A DNA stretch of 64,000 nt from Thalassotalea sp. ND16A (GTDB lineage Bacteria > Pseudomonadota > Gammaproteobacteria > Enterobacterales > Alteromonadaceae): contig NZ_JQDZ01000123.1 of NCBI RefSeq assembly GCF_000764205.1, forward strand, positions 1 through 64,000, given 5' to 3'. Positions 7,179 through 14,182 of the stretch are shown one piece after another. The first letter of the stretch is position 1. Every line of letters begins with the position of its first letter. The notes under the pieces were generated by a model that was given only the letters and a program-made list of their open reading frames with translations, did not search any database and was not told where the DNA came from. The translations under genes and the position numbers were made by a program.

Positions 7179-7385
7179 CTAATACGCGCAATAATCTGAA
7201 ACTCCACTGTTTTCATCTTCAATTAACATATTACGCAAAATTAGTATTTTGGTTTCTTGATCTTCCTGTACCCTAGCCCGGCTCTGATAACTTCACTAGC
7301 CGAACCATAACGGCCAGTGTTAAGTTGTTGATTTATAAATTGATCAAAATGTTCGCCTAATGTTACGCTGGTATTTTCAGCCGTT
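7179..7385 (-). pseudogene. ParD (CopG-like) antitoxin relic, antisense in the cassette
   Basis: Read on the minus strand this otherwise gene-free stretch encodes [17 protein letters not shown] then [17 protein letters not shown], the hallmark ParD N-terminal ribbon-helix-helix domain. The frame then shifts within GGGCTAGGGTACAGG. The other frame continues [16 protein letters not shown] with a stop at 7179-7181. The start codon position appears as ACG rather than ATG. No parE follows, so this is a dead antitoxin in reverse orientation, as toxin-antitoxin cassettes often are. Confidence 0.75.
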
Positions 7386-7394
7386 TATTGCGGC

Positions 7395-7401
7395 GTTAGC
7401 T
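7395..7401 (+). other. attC right core (site 11, distal)
   Basis: GTTAGCT preceded by TTGCGGC marks the junction to the next cassette. It is separated from R'' at 7079 by the antisense ParD relic, so either a second degraded attC or one long composite site is present. Confidence 0.5.
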
Positions 7402-7424
7402 TTCAAATTAACAACGGAGAAAAA

Positions 7425-7961
7425 ATGAAATTACGTAGTATTTCGATAGCTTTTATCGCTATGATTTTAAGTTGCTCATCTGTAGCAAACGATAATATTG
7501 ATGTGTATAAAAAAGAAATAGAAACTGTTATTGAAACTTTCAGGTTAGCAATCATTAATAAGGATAGAGAAACATTCAAATCTCTTTTTTATAGTGAAAG
7601 TATCCCATGGATTGCAGTATTTAGTGATGAAATGATAAACGCCAAACGAAAACTAAAACCAGATTTTCCACGTTCAGTCAATTTTGGAAAATATGGAGCT
7701 CCAGTGAAAATGATTTCCGAAAAAGATCAACAAGAAGAAAAAATCTGGAATATTAAAATTGAATCGGATGGTTACTTAGGCTCTGTGCATTTTAATTACA
7801 GCGATCACAGAAATGGTATTAAAAAAGCGTTTGGAACAGAAGCTTGGGATTTAATCAAAGGTGAATCAGGTTGGAAAATTGTCTCCGTGATGTACACCGT
7901 AACAGAGATTCCCCAAGTTATTGACAGTGCAAGCTTGCAAGTTGAGCAAACGGAAAAATAA
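7425..7961 (+). CDS. Secreted NTF2/SnoaL-like protein (cassette gene)
   Basis: 178 residues with a signal peptide or lipobox-like stretch (IAMILSCSSVA; Cys17). The mature part begins with a helix YKKEIETVIETFRLAIINKDRE and LFYSESI, and ends WDLIKGESGWKIVSVMYTV, the cone-fold layout of NTF2-like/DUF4440 proteins. No catalytic residues can be named. AACGGAG precedes the ATG by 6-7 bp. It probably acts in the envelope. Confidence 0.7.
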   Translation: MKLRSISIAFIAMILSCSSVANDNIDVYKKEIETVIETFRLAIINKDRETFKSLFYSESIPWIAVFSDEMINAKRKLKPDFPRSVNFGKYGAPVKMISEKDQQEEKIWNIKIESDGYLGSVHFNYSDHRNGIKKAFGTEAWDLIKGESGWKIVSVMYTVTEIPQVIDSASLQVEQTEK

Positions 7962-8023
7962 CCGTTGCGCATTACTGCGCGATTATAGCCAACCTTATTT
8001 TCTGCTCACGCAAGACGTTAGCC
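7956..8023 (+). other. attC site 12 (short, 68 bp)
   Basis: R'' AAATAAC 7956-7962 overlaps the stop; arms GCGCATTACTGCGCG and ATAGCCAACC; core GTTAGCC 8017-8023. Most of the left arm is missing. Confidence 0.6.
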
Positions 8024-8045
8024 ATATTACCAATGAGGCACCAGT

Positions 8046-8861
8046 TTGAAACTATATGTATTACTCATGTTCAGTCTCCTTAATAGTGGTTCTATTTGGG
8101 CCGATGAATTAACTGCCGATGATAAAGCATTAATTCAGCATTTAAAGCGAACAGATTATGTTTTATCTACAGCCTTAAAAAATTGTACAGATGAAAAACT
8201 GAAGCGCATTAATGAGAAAGAGTTTATTTTTTCTGCGGCGTGATATATTTATTCAAATGCAGAGATATACAAATATATTAATCAAATATTGAAAGATTAT
8301 GGTGTTGATAGTGATGCCATTGTAAAACAAGTGATATATGCAACCGATCTTGAGGGAATGGATGATAAAACAAAACCAGAAGTGCTCGACTGGGGAGGTT
8401 CAGGTACCCCTCTTGTTTTGTTGACTGGTCTAGCTCTTAACGCCCATACTTTTGATAATTTCGCACCGTTGTTTACCGGCTCATACCGGGTTATCAGTAT
8501 CAGTCGAGTTGGACACGGAAACTCTGATGCTCGCAAGAAAGACTTTTCAACGAGTCGGTTGGTTAAAGATATTATCACTGTCATGAAAAATAAGAGCATT
8601 GACAGTGCGATTTTTTCAGGGCACTCCTTTGCCGGAACTGAATTAACCTATCTGGGCAAGCATTTTCCGCAGAAAGTAAGGGGCTTGATTTACATTGATG
8701 CTGTGCAAGCTCTTGAATACCTACCGAAAGTTCAGGAGTCATGCCCTGATGTTGGTCAAGCCAGTATTGATTCACATGGTTACGCCGGAAAGTTAGCGAT
8801 AATTATGAATAATTGGCTTTCGAGAACCTTTGCCACTAAGTCACTCGAACCGGACAAATAA
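8046..8861 (+). pseudogene. Secreted leader fused to alpha/beta-hydrolase fragment, in-frame stop
   Basis: A 65-codon reading frame with a signal peptide (MKLYVLLMFSLLNSGSIWA) ends at TGA 8241-8243. The same frame continues without another stop to 8861. The second part (TTG 8289 possible) contains an alpha/beta hydrolase half: LDWGGSGTPLVLLTG, ISRVGHGNSDA and the nucleophile elbow SGHSFAG. The C-terminal part with acid and histidine residues is missing, so about one third of the enzyme is absent. The leader before LDWGG does not look like the usual hydrolase N-terminus, so this may be a chimera of two cassettes. Probably inactive. Confidence 0.6.
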
Positions 8862-8949
8862 TGCATGGATGCTGCAGTTGGTACTGAGCAAGTAGCCCAT
8901 CCACAGGGTGAAGCTAGCATATTAGTTATAGAATCAGCCGGCAGCGTTT

Positions 8950-9030
8950 CAGTAATTAAAGCATGGCTGTAGTTAGTTTCACTTACAACGTTTAGCCAAC
9001 TATAATTTGTCGCTTAATGTGGCGTGATAT
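8950..9030 (+). other. attC site 13 (degenerate)
   Basis: Right arm TTTAGCCAACTATAA and CGCTTAATGTGGC are kept, but the core reads GTGATAT (9024-9030) and R'' cannot be identified with confidence. Confidence 0.5.
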
Positions 9031-9048
9031 TTCAGGAGAGTTTTGCAT

Positions 9049-9312
9049 TTGCCCAAGTTAAGAGATTTAAAAGGATTAGGTCCGAAGTCAGAGCAGTTAC
9101 TGATTGAAGCGGTAGAAGGAGCTGGGGGTAATATTCAAGATGTTATCAGAACCCGAATAATGCTTACCGACATATCTCGCTGGAAAGAAGCCGCACAAGC
9201 TCATGGCGAGTTATTCTCAACGATTAAACCAGCTTGTACGTTTGTTGAGATAAGTCAATTCATCGATAAGCAATGGCTAGTAGAAACCGAAGTTGACTGT
9301 GTTGTAACTTAG
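9049..9312 (+). CDS. Helix-hairpin-helix (TfoX-C-like) / RidA C-terminal chimera
   Basis: The protein starts PKLRDLKGLGPKSEQLL, a helix-hairpin-helix motif as in the TfoX C-terminal domain. It then passes directly into EAVEGAGGNIQDVIRTRI, MLTDISRWKEAAQAHGELF and KPACTFVEI, the C-terminal two thirds of a RidA/YjgF protein including its conserved Arg in the RTRI strand. The RidA N-terminal strands are missing. Two truncated genes appear joined in one cassette. The start is TTG 9049 or TTG 9043 after AGGAG (9034-9038). The stop overlaps the GTG start of the beta-lactamase (TAGTG), implying translational coupling. Confidence 0.75.
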   Translation: MPKLRDLKGLGPKSEQLLIEAVEGAGGNIQDVIRTRIMLTDISRWKEAAQAHGELFSTIKPACTFVEISQFIDKQWLVETEVDCVVT

Positions 9313-10196
9313 TGATTAAACAAAAACTTAAACCCTATCGTAATAAATACATATCCGTGCTGCTCCTATCTATGATTCATGTACTTTTTGTCGCGGCCGC
9401 GAATGCTAACCCTATGGTCAAAACCATTGAAGACGTTAAGCTGAAGCTTGGCGCTGATGTTGGTGTTGCCGTTTATGATATCTCTTCAGATGACCTTTGG
9501 AGCTACAATGGTGATACTCGCTTCCCGCTAATGAGTACTTTTAAAACATTAGCGTGTGCGAAATTACTCGTCGACATTGATAATGGCGAGCAGTCTTTTG
9601 ACACCTCTGTGGTGATAAAGAAAGCATCTCTTGTTACCTGGTCTCCCGTTACTGAGAAACATGTTGGCGAGAAATTTTCGCTCAGACAAGCGTGTTCGGC
9701 GACAATGATCATGAGTGACAATACGGCAGCTAATATCGTACTCAATGGCATCAATGGGCCAACAGCGTTGACTCAATTTATGCGCTCTATTGGTGACCCA
9801 ATCACTAGACTCGATAGAGTCGAACCATATTTGGGCGAAGCTCTTGCGGGGGATGTTAGAGACACCACCACACCGAACGCTATGGTAAAGAGCTTACACA
9901 AACTACTGTTTGGTAATGCGTTGTCAGCAGCAAATAAAACGCAACTAAAACAGTGGATGACAGATAATAAAGTGTCTGATAGTTTGTTAAGGTCGGTACT
10001 TCCCGTCGGTTGGACAATTGCTGATCGCTCTGGTGCCGGAGGTTATGGTTCCAGAGGGATTACTGCGGTGGTTTGGTCTGAACAACATTCACCTCTAATT
10101 GTCGCCATTTACCTGACCCAAACAGAAGCGTCTTTTGCCCAGAGAAATAAAGCGATTGCGCAAATAGGCAAAGAAATTTTTAGCTATTATCGATAA
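9312..10196 (+). CDS. Class A beta-lactamase, CARB (carbenicillinase)-like
   Basis: 294 residues with signal peptide (cleavage near residue 32). Motifs: STFK 75-78 (Ambler S70-K73), SDN 135-137 (S130 loop), Glu171 in VEPYLG (E166) and RSG near 239-241 in place of KTG. The RSGAGG...ITAVVW context and the GDVRDTTTP segment match CARB/PSE enzymes, which carry Arg234. Ambler 170 is Gly (Asn in most class A enzymes). It hydrolyses penicillins in the periplasm if expressed. It starts with GTG overlapping the stop of the preceding cassette gene. It is carried in the integron, as chromosomal CARB genes of vibrios are. Spectrum cannot be read from sequence. Confidence 0.92.
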   Translation: MIKQKLKPYRNKYISVLLLSMIHVLFVAAANANPMVKTIEDVKLKLGADVGVAVYDISSDDLWSYNGDTRFPLMSTFKTLACAKLLVDIDNGEQSFDTSVVIKKASLVTWSPVTEKHVGEKFSLRQACSATMIMSDNTAANIVLNGINGPTALTQFMRSIGDPITRLDRVEPYLGEALAGDVRDTTTPNAMVKSLHKLLFGNALSAANKTQLKQWMTDNKVSDSLLRSVLPVGWTIADRSGAGGYGSRGITAVVWSEQHSPLIVAIYLTQTEASFAQRNKAIAQIGKEIFSYYR

Positions 10197-10375
10197 TAGC
10201 AAGTTGCTGCAAATGGATAAATTAGATGTTACGCTCATATATTATGGTGAGCAAGAGTTTAGAATGGAAATAATCATGGAAGTAAAAATATTACACCGTC
10301 ACAAAGTGGCGGTTCATTTCAGCCTTCTACCATAGTGGTAAGTGTCTGGTATCATTAATACATCTAGATCTGAGT
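10197..10375 (+). other. 179-bp spacer after the beta-lactamase, no clear attC
   Basis: I see no recognisable R''/R' pair. Two small stems occur (ACCGTCAC/GTGGCGGT near 10300-10315 and ACCA/TGGT near 10330). A 40-codon reading frame (ATG 10213 to TAG 10333-10335) is present but lacks any feature that would mark it as a gene. Confidence 0.4.
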
Positions 10376-10714
10376 ATGAATAATTTAACATGGAATGACT
10401 TCCAAAAAGTCGAATTAAGGGTAGGTACAATTATTTCGGTTGACGATTTTCCGACAGCAAGAAACCCATCTTTCATTGTTAAGGTGGATTTTGGCAAGGT
10501 GATCGGCATTAAAAAATCTAGCGCTCAAATTACCGATCTTTATAGCAAAGAAAGTTTGCTTGGTAAAAAAGTTATCGCAGTAACCAACTTTCCTGCCAAA
10601 CAAATAGGGTCAATAATGTCAGAGTGTTTAATTACGGGCTTTCATCGAGAAGATGGTGCCGTTGTTTTATCGGTACCGGATAATGAGATACCCAATGGAA
10701 CACGTCTTGCCTAA
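10376..10714 (+). CDS. tRNA-binding (OB-fold) protein, CsaA/YgjH type
   Basis: 112 residues, matching the stand-alone EMAP/Trbp111 tRNA-binding domain. FQKVELRVGTIISVDDFPTARNPSFIVKVDFG is the opening (KVELRVG motif), then IGIKKSSAQIT, VIAVTNFPAKQIG and a C-terminal SECLITGF. CsaA-like proteins bind tRNA or act as chaperones. The start ATG is well placed. No signal peptide. It lies in the eroded distal part of the array. Confidence 0.9.
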   Translation: MNNLTWNDFQKVELRVGTIISVDDFPTARNPSFIVKVDFGKVIGIKKSSAQITDLYSKESLLGKKVIAVTNFPAKQIGSIMSECLITGFHREDGAVVLSVPDNEIPNGTRLA

Positions 10715-10803
10715 GCGGTTAAAGCGGGGTGAAAACCCGTTAGCGATTATTGCTCTATTCAATATTTTTGCCAACTCAAAGTCTTCCTAAACCGGGTGTT
10801 TGT
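10706..10803 (+). other. attC site 15 (degenerate)
   Basis: Right arm TTTTTGCCAACTCAAAGTC and CTTCCTAAACCGGGTG correspond to the common attC right half. R'' TTGCCTAAG overlaps the gene end. The core GTTTGTT lacks GTTRRRY. Confidence 0.5.
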
Positions 10804-10820
10804 TTACAAGAAGAATTTAT

Positions 10821-11345
10821 ATGCACATTCATATATCTGAAAACGTTAAGCTGTCTGCCCTGCTCGAGTCTGATGCGGCAGAAATATTAGACTTGGTGAA
10901 TACCAGTCGGAGGGATCTGAATAAATTTTTGTACTGGGTTAAAGACGTTAACAATATTGAATCGGCGAGACAATATATAGCAGACAGAGTGAATAGCTCA
11001 CTGCCTGGCTCTCGCTGGTTTAAGGTTTATTTCAACAACAAGATATGTGGTATTTTTGCGATTAAATCTATTTGTTCTGACTCATATGTGGCGGAGTTAG
11101 GTTATTGGTTAGCAAGTGCCACTCATGGTAATGGTGTTATTAATCAAATAACGGATAAGCTCCCTGATATTTTAGCAGATACTAGCGCGAGAATAGTTGA
11201 ATTCAGATGCCTTGAACAAAACCTGGCTAGTATCAAAGTCGCCTTAAAATCTGGGGCTGAGTTGGTATATTGCATTCCCAATTTTATGGTGGCAAACCAG
11301 ACTATGCAAAACCTAAATATTTATCGAGTGCAATTACCAACATAA
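10821..11345 (+). CDS. GNAT-family N-acetyltransferase, RimJ/RimL type
   Basis: 174 residues from ATG 10821, preceded by AAGAAG; a longer TTG reading from 10800 is less likely. RimJ-like layout: ISENVKLSALLESDAAEILDLV at the N-terminus, WFKVYFNNKICGIFAIK in the middle, then AELGYWLASATHGNGVINQITDKL in the place of the acetyl-CoA loop, and the C-terminal ASIKVALKSGAE. The CoA loop is GNGV and lacks the usual second Gly spacing, so activity is uncertain. Substrate unknown. Confidence 0.8.
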   Translation: MHIHISENVKLSALLESDAAEILDLVNTSRRDLNKFLYWVKDVNNIESARQYIADRVNSSLPGSRWFKVYFNNKICGIFAIKSICSDSYVAELGYWLASATHGNGVINQITDKLPDILADTSARIVEFRCLEQNLASIKVALKSGAELVYCIPNFMVANQTMQNLNIYRVQLPT

Positions 11346-11395
11346 GGCGAAATAGAAACAGGACAGCTAATCGCTTGCATTGTCCACTTAATCCC

Positions 11396-11675
11396 TCTGG
11401 TTTTTGCTGGAGCTTTGCAAGCAGAATTGTTTGAAGTAGATGGAGGTGATATAAAAGTAAGATCGTTAGCTTATAGCGGCTATCAAACGGGCATTGTTCA
11501 ATCAGACTTCATTCATGTCGTGTTAAGAATACTCTCTGGGCGCACCAGTGCACAGAAGCTCAAGTAATCGCAATTAGTGTTAGCGCAACTTGAAACGGCA
11601 GGGTTGACTAATTGCTCAATAACCATAGAAGTTGTAGATATCGACCGTGCTAGTTACTCAAAGCTGGTCCGTTGA
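11396..11675 (+). pseudogene. 5-carboxymethyl-2-hydroxymuconate isomerase (HpcD/HpaF-like) relic
   Basis: The frame reads FAGALQAELFEVDGGDIKV, RSLAYSGYQTGIVQSDFIHV, VLRILSGRTSAQKLK, a TAA stop at 11565-11567, and then SQLVLAQLETAGLTNCSITI and EVVDIDRASYSKL. This is the central and C-terminal part of the tautomerase-like CHMI family. The N-terminus, with the catalytic Pro2, is missing. The segment before it (about 11341-11390) looks like the left half of an attC. A cassette has been truncated and inactivated here. Confidence 0.75.
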
Positions 11676-11706
11676 ACATAACAATTTAATAACAAAGGAT
11701 GTTCTA

Positions 11707-12612
11707 ATGCTTAAATTCATATTTAGCTTGTTGGTATTTGTTTCAATCTCACTTAATGCGCAGCAACTGGGCGATAACAATTTTAAACCTAAAAACACAA
11801 CCAGTACATTTTCAAAAACAGAATCGCCACTAGTACTGTTGGATGAAGCTCATCATAATTTTCATACTATGGATGGCAGATATCAACCTTTTGTCAAAAT
11901 ATTGCAGAGTGATGGCTATTTAGTAAAGAAAAATAAGGCATTATTCTCTAAGGAAAGTCTGGCCCATGCGGACATCCTGGTTATTTCTAATGCCCTGAGT
12001 GCGAAAAATGTAAAACATTGGAGTTTGCCCAACTATTCCGCATTTTCGAGAGAGGAAATTGAGGCGGTTTATCACTGGGTAAAAGATGGCGGCTCACTAT
12101 TTCTGATTGCCGATCATATGCCGTTTCCGAAGGCTGCAGAGGGGATGGCCGCGATTTTCGGGTTTCAATTTAATAATGGTTATGTAGAAGATCTCAATAA
12201 TAAAGAGCAGATGTTTGAACAAAGTCGTGGGACTTTAGCGGCTCACCCAATCTTAATCGGAACCGGTAGTAAAGAAGAAATAAAAGCAGTAAAAGCATTT
12301 ACCGGACAAGCCTTTTTATCGCCACCAAATGCGAAGCCGTTATTGGTTTTTGCTGATTCAGCAATTTCACTTATGCCGAAGAAGTCATGGAAATTTCCTC
12401 AGGGTACACCCGAGATATCCGTGAACGGCTGGCATCAAGGTGCGACCTTGGAATTTCATCAAGGAAGAGTTGTGATCTTTGGTGAAGCGGCCATGTTTAC
12501 GGCTCAAATGAGTGGTAAAGCGAAAAGAAAGATGGGCGTTATTGCTGATGGTGCCGAGCAAAACGAACAGTTCTTATTAAATATCATGCTGTGGTTAGCA
12601 GGAAAAATTTAA
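11707..12612 (+). CDS. Secreted DUF4350 (GATase-like fold) protein
   Basis: 301 residues from ATG 11707 with AAGGA 8 bp upstream; a longer GTG reading from 11647 overlaps the relic upstream. Signal peptide MLKFIFSLLVFVSISLNA. The mature domain contains LVLLDEAHHNFHT, ADILVISNALS, EIEAVYHWVKDGGSLFLIADHMP and GRVVIFGEAAMFTAQ, the pattern of DUF4350/ThuA-like class I GATase folds without the catalytic Cys. Probably a periplasmic binding or sensing domain; function unknown. Confidence 0.8.
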   Translation: MLKFIFSLLVFVSISLNAQQLGDNNFKPKNTTSTFSKTESPLVLLDEAHHNFHTMDGRYQPFVKILQSDGYLVKKNKALFSKESLAHADILVISNALSAKNVKHWSLPNYSAFSREEIEAVYHWVKDGGSLFLIADHMPFPKAAEGMAAIFGFQFNNGYVEDLNNKEQMFEQSRGTLAAHPILIGTGSKEEIKAVKAFTGQAFLSPPNAKPLLVFADSAISLMPKKSWKFPQGTPEISVNGWHQGATLEFHQGRVVIFGEAAMFTAQMSGKAKRKMGVIADGAEQNEQFLLNIMLWLAGKI

Positions 12613-12680
12613 CCAAGGATTAAAATCTCTTCTTGTGGCTTACGCTGCAAGATTTCTAAATTCAATAACAAGGAAATGTA

Positions 12681-12875
12681 ATGAAAAGGTTTGAATATAA
12701 GATTGTTGACACTCGGGACGTTCCAACGGGTGGTATGTTTAAGGGCAGGAAACGCGAAGATGTTGAAGCGTACCTCTGCTCTCTGGGCTTTGAGGGATGG
12801 GAACTGGTAAATGTGGATTTCCGTGAGCTTGAAGGTGGACTAGAGTTCGCTGGCGTTATGAAAAAAGAAGTTTAA
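12681..12875 (+). CDS. DUF4177 small protein
   Basis: 64 residues: FEYKIVDTRDV opening, EDVEAYLCSLGFEGWELVNVDFRE centre and VMKKE end, matching the DUF4177 family (short alpha/beta fold of unknown function). CAAGGAAATGTA before the ATG is a good ribosome site. It lies close to the following membrane gene and probably shares its transcript. Confidence 0.85.
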   Translation: MKRFEYKIVDTRDVPTGGMFKGRKREDVEAYLCSLGFEGWELVNVDFRELEGGLEFAGVMKKEV

Positions 12876-12885
12876 CAAAAATAAA

Positions 12886-13323
12886 ATGGAAAAGGCATTT
12901 ACTGGTATCTTTGCAGCCGATTCGGTCGTTAAAACCTTGGTTCTTTGTGTATTAACCATTGGCGCCTTTTTAATGGTCAAACTCTATCGCTTTTCATACC
13001 AAATTAACCACCATACAAATTTAAAAATATCTAATGTTTTCATTGCTATAACCATTGTTTTATTTGGTGTTTCTTTGGCGAGTTTAATTTATGGCCTGGT
13101 TAATCTGGACAATCCGGTTATCTTAAAAAGCTCAATTGGTGTTCATCTCATTTCCAGTGTGTTTGATGTCATTTGGATAATCATGGTACGTAATCGTATT
13201 AATTTAATTGCCGGTGCCAATAAAGGTGACAAACTTTGGTTAAACCCACTTATCACCTCAATTTTTCATGTGATCTACATGCAATATAAAATAAATCAGG
13301 GATTGCTTAAGAGTGCAACCTAA
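12886..13323 (+). CDS. Four-helix membrane protein, unknown family
   Basis: 145 residues with about four membrane segments (near residues 13-32, 48-72, 80-105, 120-135). The start is only 10 bp after the DUF4177 stop and has no strong ribosome site, suggesting coupled translation. The stop codon lies inside the R'' core of the following attC, so it is the last gene of this cassette. Not recognised. Confidence 0.65.
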   Translation: MEKAFTGIFAADSVVKTLVLCVLTIGAFLMVKLYRFSYQINHHTNLKISNVFIAITIVLFGVSLASLIYGLVNLDNPVILKSSIGVHLISSVFDVIWIIMVRNRINLIAGANKGDKLWLNPLITSIFHVIYMQYKINQGLLKSAT

Positions 13324-13406
13324 CACGCAAACAAAGCTGATTTTTAATTTGTGGCGGTGTTCGCGGAGCACTAAATTTAGCAAACTCGTTTAAGCTGACG
13401 TTAAAC
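13318..13406 (+). other. attC site 16, last recognisable
   Basis: R'' ACCTAAC 13318-13324 and core GTTAAAC 13400-13406 both fit the consensus (RYYYAAC / GTTRRRY). Right arm TTTAGCAAACTCG. It marks the end of the recognisable array. Confidence 0.7.
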
Positions 13407-13437
13407 TCTCAAGCTAAGTGTGGAGTAAAATTCAAAA

Positions 13438-14133
13438 ATGAAAACAATAGGCATGCTTGGCGGCATGAGCTGGGAATCTACGGCGAGCTATTATAAAGCG
13501 ATAAATGAAGGGGTGAAAAAGGCTCTTGGTGGTTTACATTCAGCAAAAATATGTCTTTATAGTGTAGATTTTGACGAAATTGAAACCTTACAGCATCAAG
13601 GGCGATGGGATGAAACAGCGAAAATACTGGCAAAGGCAGCCCATGCCGTAGAAGCCGGCGGCGCAGATTTCCTGTTAATTTGTACCAATACAATGCATAA
13701 AGTAGCGCCCGACATTGAAGCTGCGGTGGCAATACCGCTGCTGCACATTGCCGACGCCACCGCTGAACAGTTAATCGGTGACAAGGTGAAACGTGTCGGG
13801 TTATTAGGGACAAAATTTACCATGGAGCAAGACTTTTACAAAGCTCGGCTCACCGATAAATTTGGCATTAACGTTATTGTACCAGCAGCTGAACAGCGGC
13901 AAGTCGTGCATGACATCATCTATTCTGAGTTATGCCTTGGCAAGGTCACTGAGCAGTCCAGAGTAAAATACCTGGAGATTATTGAGCATTTGTATGAGCA
14001 AGGAGCCGAAGCCGTGATTTTAGGCTGTACTGAAATTGCCCTGCTAATAGAGCAAGAGCACACTAAGGTACGCTTGTATGACACTACCGAAATACATGCC
14101 GAGCAAGCGGTAAAGGCTGCGATATCCGAGTGA
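13438..14133 (+). CDS. ygeA: Aspartate/glutamate racemase-family amino-acid racemase (YgeA-like)
   Basis: 231 residues. GMLGGMSWEST (residues 5-15), the first catalytic Cys82 in LICTNTMH, and the second in VILGCTEIALL near 195 are all present, so a PLP-independent two-cysteine racemase is expected. E. coli YgeA is a broad-specificity amino-acid racemase. It lies directly after the last attC with a cassette-like leader, but no attC follows it. It may be the terminal cassette or the first chromosomal gene. Confidence 0.88.
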   Translation: MKTIGMLGGMSWESTASYYKAINEGVKKALGGLHSAKICLYSVDFDEIETLQHQGRWDETAKILAKAAHAVEAGGADFLLICTNTMHKVAPDIEAAVAIPLLHIADATAEQLIGDKVKRVGLLGTKFTMEQDFYKARLTDKFGINVIVPAAEQRQVVHDIIYSELCLGKVTEQSRVKYLEIIEHLYEQGAEAVILGCTEIALLIEQEHTKVRLYDTTEIHAEQAVKAAISE

Positions 14134-14182
14134 ATGGCAAGGTCAGCAGCTAATTCCGCACTTGGTAGCATTGGCATGATGT

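Noticed and set aside
8868-8972. Frame reading MDAAVGTEQVAHPQGEASILVIES after the hydrolase fragment
   Set aside because: It faintly recalls an alpha/beta hydrolase C-terminus but too short and weak to call.
10213-10335. Forty-codon reading frame after the beta-lactamase
   Set aside because: No ribosome site, no recognisable motif and no attC context; chance is enough to explain it.
301-13406. CRISPR array as an explanation of the regular repeats
   Set aside because: Repeats are 70-100 bp, imperfect, separated by whole genes and fit attC structure, not short direct repeats with spacers.
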